Assembly: GCF_015477805.1 (NCBI RefSeq)
Contig: NZ_JADLQL010000003.1
Span: forward strand, 665,149-729,148
Direction: 5' to 3'
Source: Nocardia flavorosea
GTDB taxonomy: Bacteria > Actinomycetota > Actinomycetes > Mycobacteriales > Mycobacteriaceae
Length of the DNA stretch: 64,000 nucleotides
Part shown: positions 60,318 through 64,000 of the stretch, one piece after another
How the letters are laid out: each line of letters begins with the position of its first letter
Position numbering within the stretch: the stretch's first letter is position 1
Notes under the pieces: model-generated
What the model saw: the letters and a program-made list of their open reading frames with translations, nothing else
Told to the model about the DNA's origin: nothing
The model's database searches: none
Position numbers and translations under genes: made by a program

Positions 60318-61157
60318 TCAGACGCTCTCGGCGTGCGCGGTCGCAGCAGCGGCCTCGCGCAACGGTGCGATCTCGCGTTCGATGCGTTCGGCGATCGCGA
60401 CGCGCCGGTCCAGCGAGTCCTGCCCGACCGGCAGGTGCAGCGGAAGCCGCTCGCCCGACGCGATCCGGTAGACGAAGGCGGCGCCCTTGACGGGATCGCC
60501 GAGCTGGGTGTGGTTGGCCTCGTCCGCCCAGTCCAGGGTTGTGTGGGCCGGTGTTCCGTCGTACTCGGCGATACGGGCGGCGGGCAGTTGCACCGAAGAC
60601 GGGTCGAGGAAATCGGTGCGGAACACACCGGGCTCGACGACCATGCTCTGGATACCGAACGGCTCCAGCTCGGCCGCCAGGGCCTCGCTGATCCCGGCGA
60701 CGGCGAACTTCGCCGCAGAGTACATGCTCACGCCCGGTTCGCCCTCGAACCCGGAACGCGAGCCGATGTGGACCAGCTTGCCCCCGCCGGCCCGGCGCAT
60801 GATCGGCAGGACCGCGCGGGTGGTGTTGATCAGGCCGAACACGTTCACGTCGAACAGCGACCGGGCCTCGGCGTCGGTGATCTCCTCGAGCGCCCCGAGC
60901 AGCCCACGGCCTGCGTTGTTGACCAGGACATCGATGGCACCGAACCGGTCGACTGTCTCGGCGACCGCCGCAGCGATCTGGGTTTCGTCGGTGACGTCGA
61001 GCCGCACCGGCAGTGTGTTCGGGTGGTCGCGGATATCGGCGGGCAGGACTTCGGGGCGGCGAACCCCCAGTGCGACCCGCTCGCCCCCGGCCAGAGCGGC
61101 GCGGGCGATTTCGAGTCCGAGGCCGCGTCCGGCACCGGTGATCATCCAGACAGACAT
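60318..61157 (-). CDS. SDR family oxidoreductase
   Basis: 279 residues. TGAGRGLG (7-14), NNAG and YSAAK are the classical SDR motifs, with LVHIGSRSG containing the catalytic Ser. The C-terminal extension is longer than minimal SDRs. It is divergent from the truncated XRE gene; such SDR-XRE pairs are common, where the regulator represses the SDR. As the regulator is broken here, the SDR may be derepressed. Confidence 0.92.
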   Translation of the reverse strand: MSVWMITGAGRGLGLEIARAALAGGERVALGVRRPEVLPADIRDHPNTLPVRLDVTDETQIAAAVAETVDRFGAIDVLVNNAGRGLLGALEEITDAEARSLFDVNVFGLINTTRAVLPIMRRAGGGKLVHIGSRSGFEGEPGVSMYSAAKFAVAGISEALAAELEPFGIQSMVVEPGVFRTDFLDPSSVQLPAARIAEYDGTPAHTTLDWADEANHTQLGDPVKGAAFVYRIASGERLPLHLPVGQDSLDRRVAIAERIEREIAPLREAAAATAHAESV

Positions 61158-61312
61158 GGAGTGGATTCCTTTCCTGGGAGCGTGTTGTCGCGAATCACGA
61201 CTCCTCCATCGTCAGCGGCCCCGGGAATGTGGTGAAGGCCCACAGTTTCCTGGGACAAATCGGGCCCCCTTGGGTGCCTGACCCGAGGGCTCGCAATGGG
61301 GACACTGGAGAC

Positions 61313-61468
61313 ATGTCCGCTCATTTGGAACCCCGCCTGGCCGATTTCCTTCGCGCCGCGCGCGCCCGCCTCACCCCGGACCAGGCCGGTATCGCCGACG
61401 CCGGCCGGCGGCGCGTGGCGGGGTTACGGCGTGAAGAGCTCGCTCTGCTGGCCGGGGCTAGCATGTGA
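61313..61468 (+). pseudogene. XRE family regulator truncated by element integration
   Basis: 51 codons from the ATG at 61313: EPRLADFLRAARARLTPDQA to VAGLRREELALLAGASM, then TGA. This is the N-terminus of MmyB-like XRE regulators, which continue as LLAGVSxDYYTRLEQG. Homology stops exactly inside the HTH, and the integrase gene begins 33 bp later, so an insertion replaced the remaining gene. The 3' half should lie at the other end of the element. Confidence 0.8.
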
Positions 61469-61475
61469 TTAGTAG
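61450..61475. mobile_element. Probable attL junction of an integrated element
   Basis: Coding homology to XRE regulators stops at CTGGCCGGGGC (61450-61460) and the sequence switches to element DNA with a stop codon, 33 bp before the serine integrase start. Large serine integrases insert at protein-coding attB sites and lie next to one att site. Confidence 0.6.
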
Positions 61476-61501
61476 CCCCTACCGGATGGGGAGTGATTTT
61501 C

Positions 61502-63118
61502 ATGGCAAAACCGCAGTTCACGGCGGGTAATGGTCTGGTGTTGGACATCTATGCGCGGGTGTCGCGGGTGGGTGATGAGCGGCAGCGGTCTACCGGTGGG
61601 CAGGTCGATGACTGCACGGTGCGGGTGCAGGATCTGGGTGCGACCGTGGGGCAGGTACATGTCGATGATGGGCGTTCGGCGTGGAATCCGAGGGTGCGGC
61701 GGCCGAAGTGGGATGCGTTGATGGCGCGGCTGGAGTCTGGGGAGACCGGTGGGGTGGTCGTGTTCGATATGGCTCGGTTCTCGCGTCGTCCGATCGAGGG
61801 TGAACGGTTGATCCTGGCCGCCGAGCGGGGTCTGGTAGTGCTGGACAGTGAGGGCGAATACGACCTGGAAACAGCGAACGGCCGCAAGACTTTTCGTGAT
61901 CAACTCAACGCAGCTGCCTATGAATCGGACCGCCTGTCCTCGCGGGTGAAGCGCGGCAAGCGGGTGAAAGTCGCCCGCGGGGAGTCCAATCACACCCACC
62001 GCCCGTACGGGTACGAGAAGGACGGGATCACCGTTCGCGAGTCCGAGGCGGCGATCGTGCGCGAGATGGTGGCCCGGGTGCTGGACAAGCACGCGGACAT
62101 CGAGGCGAAAGCCGCAGCGGCGGGCGGGGACACGACGGCAGGGGTAAAAGAGGACGCGGTCGGTTACAAGGCGATCGCTGTCGATTTGAATAGGCGTGGG
62201 ATCACCACCCGCACGGGCAGCGCGTGGAGCGGGGAAAAGGTCAAACTGGTCGTGCTCAACCCACGGTATGCCGGGTTCGTGACCCACCACGGCGAGATCG
62301 TCACGGCGATGGCGAACGCGAATCCGTTGATCACGCCCGAGCAGTGGGAACGGCTGTGCCTGCTGCGGGACACGACCCGGGTAGGGCGGCCCGCGAGCGC
62401 GGTCTACTTGTGCTCGGGGCTGGTGCATTGCGGGTTGTGCGGGCGGGGGTTGACCGGCCGCCCACAATACGGGCGCACGTATCCCGATGGCGAAGTACGC
62501 CGCCGGTACTGGTGCCAGAAGCGGCAGACCGGGGGCGGCTGCAACCGCATCTCGATCGACGCCCGAACTCTCGACAAGGAGGTGGGTGCGCTGGTGGTGG
62601 CGACCCTGTCCGATCCCCGCCACGCCGACGCGCTGATCGCCGCGGCGAATGATCTGGCCAAGCGCCGCCGCCCGATCGCCGACGCGCTGGCCGAGGCACG
62701 TGAGACGGCGACAGTGATGTCGGCACGGCTGGGTAACGGGGAGATCAGCCTGGACCGCTACGACACCGTGATGGCCGGGGTCGATGCCCGCATTGCCAAG
62801 CTGGAAGCCGAACTCGACGCCCTCGACGCCGAATACGATGTCGATGACTCCCCGGCAGTACGCGCGGAGTCCGCGCAGGCGTGGGCGGCCCAATGGGCGG
62901 ACGCGGGAATCGCTGACAAACGCGCCATGATCAAACGCGCGCTGCGCGGCAGCCGTCTCGTGGTCGGCCCGGCCACCACGGCGGGACCGAGGTTCGATCC
63001 GTCCCGGATCCGGTTGGTGGACAAGACCACACGCCGCCCCGGGGCGCAGGACGGCCCTGGGCCGGACGTCACGGGGGAGGCGGGCACCGGGGCCGGGGAC
63101 GGGGTTTCTGTGGCCTGA
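61502..63118 (+). CDS. Large serine integrase/recombinase
   Basis: 538 residues from the ATG at 61502 (GGGGAG 8 nt upstream). The N-terminal resolvase domain has catalytic Ser21 in YARVSRVGDERQ. RLSSRVKRGKRVKVARGESN and the recombinase domain follow, with a zinc ribbon CSGLVHCGLCGRGL plus CQKRQTGGGCN and a coiled coil (ARIAKLEAELDALDAEYD). This is the architecture of phiC31/Bxb1-type integrases. It sits at the left end of an element inserted in an XRE gene. Confidence 0.95.
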   Translation: MAKPQFTAGNGLVLDIYARVSRVGDERQRSTGGQVDDCTVRVQDLGATVGQVHVDDGRSAWNPRVRRPKWDALMARLESGETGGVVVFDMARFSRRPIEGERLILAAERGLVVLDSEGEYDLETANGRKTFRDQLNAAAYESDRLSSRVKRGKRVKVARGESNHTHRPYGYEKDGITVRESEAAIVREMVARVLDKHADIEAKAAAAGGDTTAGVKEDAVGYKAIAVDLNRRGITTRTGSAWSGEKVKLVVLNPRYAGFVTHHGEIVTAMANANPLITPEQWERLCLLRDTTRVGRPASAVYLCSGLVHCGLCGRGLTGRPQYGRTYPDGEVRRRYWCQKRQTGGGCNRISIDARTLDKEVGALVVATLSDPRHADALIAAANDLAKRRRPIADALAEARETATVMSARLGNGEISLDRYDTVMAGVDARIAKLEAELDALDAEYDVDDSPAVRAESAQAWAAQWADAGIADKRAMIKRALRGSRLVVGPATTAGPRFDPSRIRLVDKTTRRPGAQDGPGPDVTGEAGTGAGDGVSVA

Positions 63119-63127
63119 CGCGCGCTA

Positions 63128-63367
63128 TCAGGCGGCGTTCGGGTACTGATACGGGTCGCTACCGGTGTCGGTGTCGGTGGCGGCCCGTTTCCGTGCCCGG
63201 ATACGGTCGAGGATGGCAGCGATCGCGTCGAGTTCGACCCGGTCGAGGGGTTCGCGTTCGGCGACGACCCGACGCCAGTAGCCGATCCGTTCGGGATCCA
63301 GCGGCACCACCACCGGCCGGCCGGAGTCCGGCGAGGGCGAGTCGGGTTCAGTCGGTTGTCCGGTCAT
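63128..63367 (-). CDS. Small acidic/basic accessory protein of the element
   Basis: 79 residues from the ATG at 63367 (GAGGGAG 8 nt upstream). RIGYWRRVVAEREPLDRVEL, then DAIAAILDRIRARKRAATD, is helical. It is convergent with the integrase (9-bp gap). Similar small genes accompany serine integrases in actinobacterial elements; role unknown, possibly a recombination directionality or regulatory factor. Confidence 0.7.
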   Translation of the reverse strand: MTGQPTEPDSPSPDSGRPVVVPLDPERIGYWRRVVAEREPLDRVELDAIAAILDRIRARKRAATDTDTGSDPYQYPNAA

Positions 63368-63632
63368 GGCGGGCAGCTCCCTCACGCAGACGAATGCATT
63401 CATCCACTACTCCCGCCGAAAAGGCCATTTCGGGACACACCCGGCAAGGATTTCTCCAAACCGAGATCTCTTCGTGCCGAGACGAGCCACTGTCGGCGAC
63501 GCGCCGCTGCCGGTACCGGCCGTGAGAACGCAGGCGCCTCACGAGGCGGGAAGCCGCTCACATGATCAGCCGGAACAAAAGACCGGACGCGCGGATATGA
63601 CCGTCACGGATGTCTATACAACAGGTATGTAT
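63368..63632. other. Intergenic region before IS3 element
   Basis: About 265 bases. A short frame starting at 63597 (MTVTDVYTTGMY) runs into the IS border and may be the 5' end of a gene disrupted by the IS. Nothing else recognised. Confidence 0.35.
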
Positions 63633-64000
63633 TGAGGTTCCCCCGCATTGCTGGAGGGCGGAGTAATCAGGTTCCGGACGGAACCGGGTGATGGTAGCTC
63701 GCTTCGAACTCGTCCGGTGATCGCCAACCCAGCTTCTTCTGGATGCGCTGGCTGTTGTACCAGCCATCGATATAGGCGAACAGGGCGTTCTCGGCCTCGT
63801 CGCGGGTCCGCCAGGCCCGGCGATAAACCAGTTCGGTCTTCAACGTGGAGAAGAAGTTCTCCATCAACGCATTGTCGTAGCTGTCGCCGACCGATCCCAT
63901 CGATTGCGCGATCCCATTGTCCGCCAACCGGTTAGCGAACCGGATCGCTGTGTAGGTCGAGCCTCTGTCGCTGTGGTGAATCAACTCACCGTCGCGGATG
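63633..64000. mobile_element. IS3-family insertion sequence, partial
   Basis: The element seems to start near 63633 (TGAGGTTCCCCCGCATTGC), 34 bp before the transposase stop, and runs past the window edge. The terminal repeat cannot be confirmed without the other end. Confidence 0.6.
63667..64000 (-). CDS. IS3-family transposase (C-terminal part, N-terminus beyond window)
   Basis: The reverse strand is open from the edge to the stop at 63667. IRDGELIHHSDRGSTYTAIR carries the second catalytic Asp and SYDNALMENFFSTLKTEL the catalytic Glu of the DDE integrase core, with FAYIDGWYNSQRIQKKLGW following, diagnostic of IS3 orfB proteins. About 111 residues are visible. The start lies to the right, outside the window. 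Confidence 0.93.
   Translation of the reverse strand, partial: IRDGELIHHSDRGSTYTAIRFANRLADNGIAQSMGSVGDSYDNALMENFFSTLKTELVYRRAWRTRDEAENALFAYIDGWYNSQRIQKKLGWRSPDEFEASYHHPVPSGT

Noticed and set aside
61450..61475. tRNA gene as integration site
   Set aside because: No cloverleaf sequence is present; the interrupted gene is an XRE regulator.

Overview
High-GC actinobacterial chromosome, probably Nocardia or a close mycolic-acid relative. Support is indirect: codon use is strongly G/C-ending, many genes overlap by ATGA or GTGA, starts are often GTG or TTG, and the gene content includes an MmpS-like lipoprotein, a deazaflavin (F420)-type nitroreductase, CsoR-type copper operators and a conservon-like P450. 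I see no rRNA, tRNA or CRISPR array. The genus assignment is inference.

Layout. 0-2.2 kb: edge NUDIX gene, a hisS fragment, an aldo/keto reductase relic and an intact SDR. 2.6-12 kb: a WGR/beta-propeller protein, TetR and MarR regulators, a lipid-kinase-like protein, a secreted protein, DUF2267 and membrane proteins, an NTF2-like/alpha-beta hydrolase pair and a methyltransferase. 12.2-19.5 kb: a tightly coupled five-gene operon (SWIM-like zinc protein, unknown protein, vWA protein, MoxR-type AAA+ ATPase, and a DUF5682-like protein whose N-terminus carries TraB/Tiki-type motifs), followed by a DUF2804-like gene. 20.5-24.8 kb: a copper-responsive cassette (MFS exporter, CopZ-like chaperone, second MFS exporter, His-rich protein) with two CsoR-type operators. 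25-29 kb: a second AAA+/vWA module, in which the vWA partner is a DUF2201-type protein with an HExxH-like segment, preceded by an unknown 462-residue protein. 29-32 kb: fatty-acid desaturase and acyl-CoA carboxylase beta subunit.

32.4-40.2 kb holds two catabolic units on the minus strand. One is a NitT/TauT-type ABC importer with an M24-like hydrolase and a RidA protein. The other is a glucarate-type pair (5-dehydro-4-deoxyglucarate dehydratase and 2,5-dioxovalerate-type dehydrogenase) under a divergent LysR regulator with a clear inverted-repeat operator. 41.3-42.5 kb carries small and unrecognised genes. 42.7-51.7 kb holds alpha/beta hydrolases, an MmpS-like lipoprotein, an OYE reductase, an FAD monooxygenase-TetR pair preceded by a perfect 30-bp palindrome, a SMI1/KNR4-like protein, a RibD-type reductase and a MerR regulator. 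51.8-54.8 kb: two coupled small DNA-binding-type proteins divergent from a compact PEP-synthase/rifampin-phosphotransferase-like protein, and a FusB/FBP-type zinc protein. 55-61.2 kb: a CYP157-like P450 lacking the ExxR motif, a Baeyer-Villiger monooxygenase, an AraC relic, a deazaflavin reductase-like protein, a choloylglycine-hydrolase-family enzyme and an SDR.

At about 61.46 kb an XRE-family regulator is cut after about 50 codons and directly followed by a large serine integrase, so the right end is probably the left edge of an integrated element. An IS3-family transposase runs off the right edge. The main candidates for undescribed biology are the TraB-like/MoxR/vWA/SWIM operon and the second AAA+/vWA module 5 kb away.
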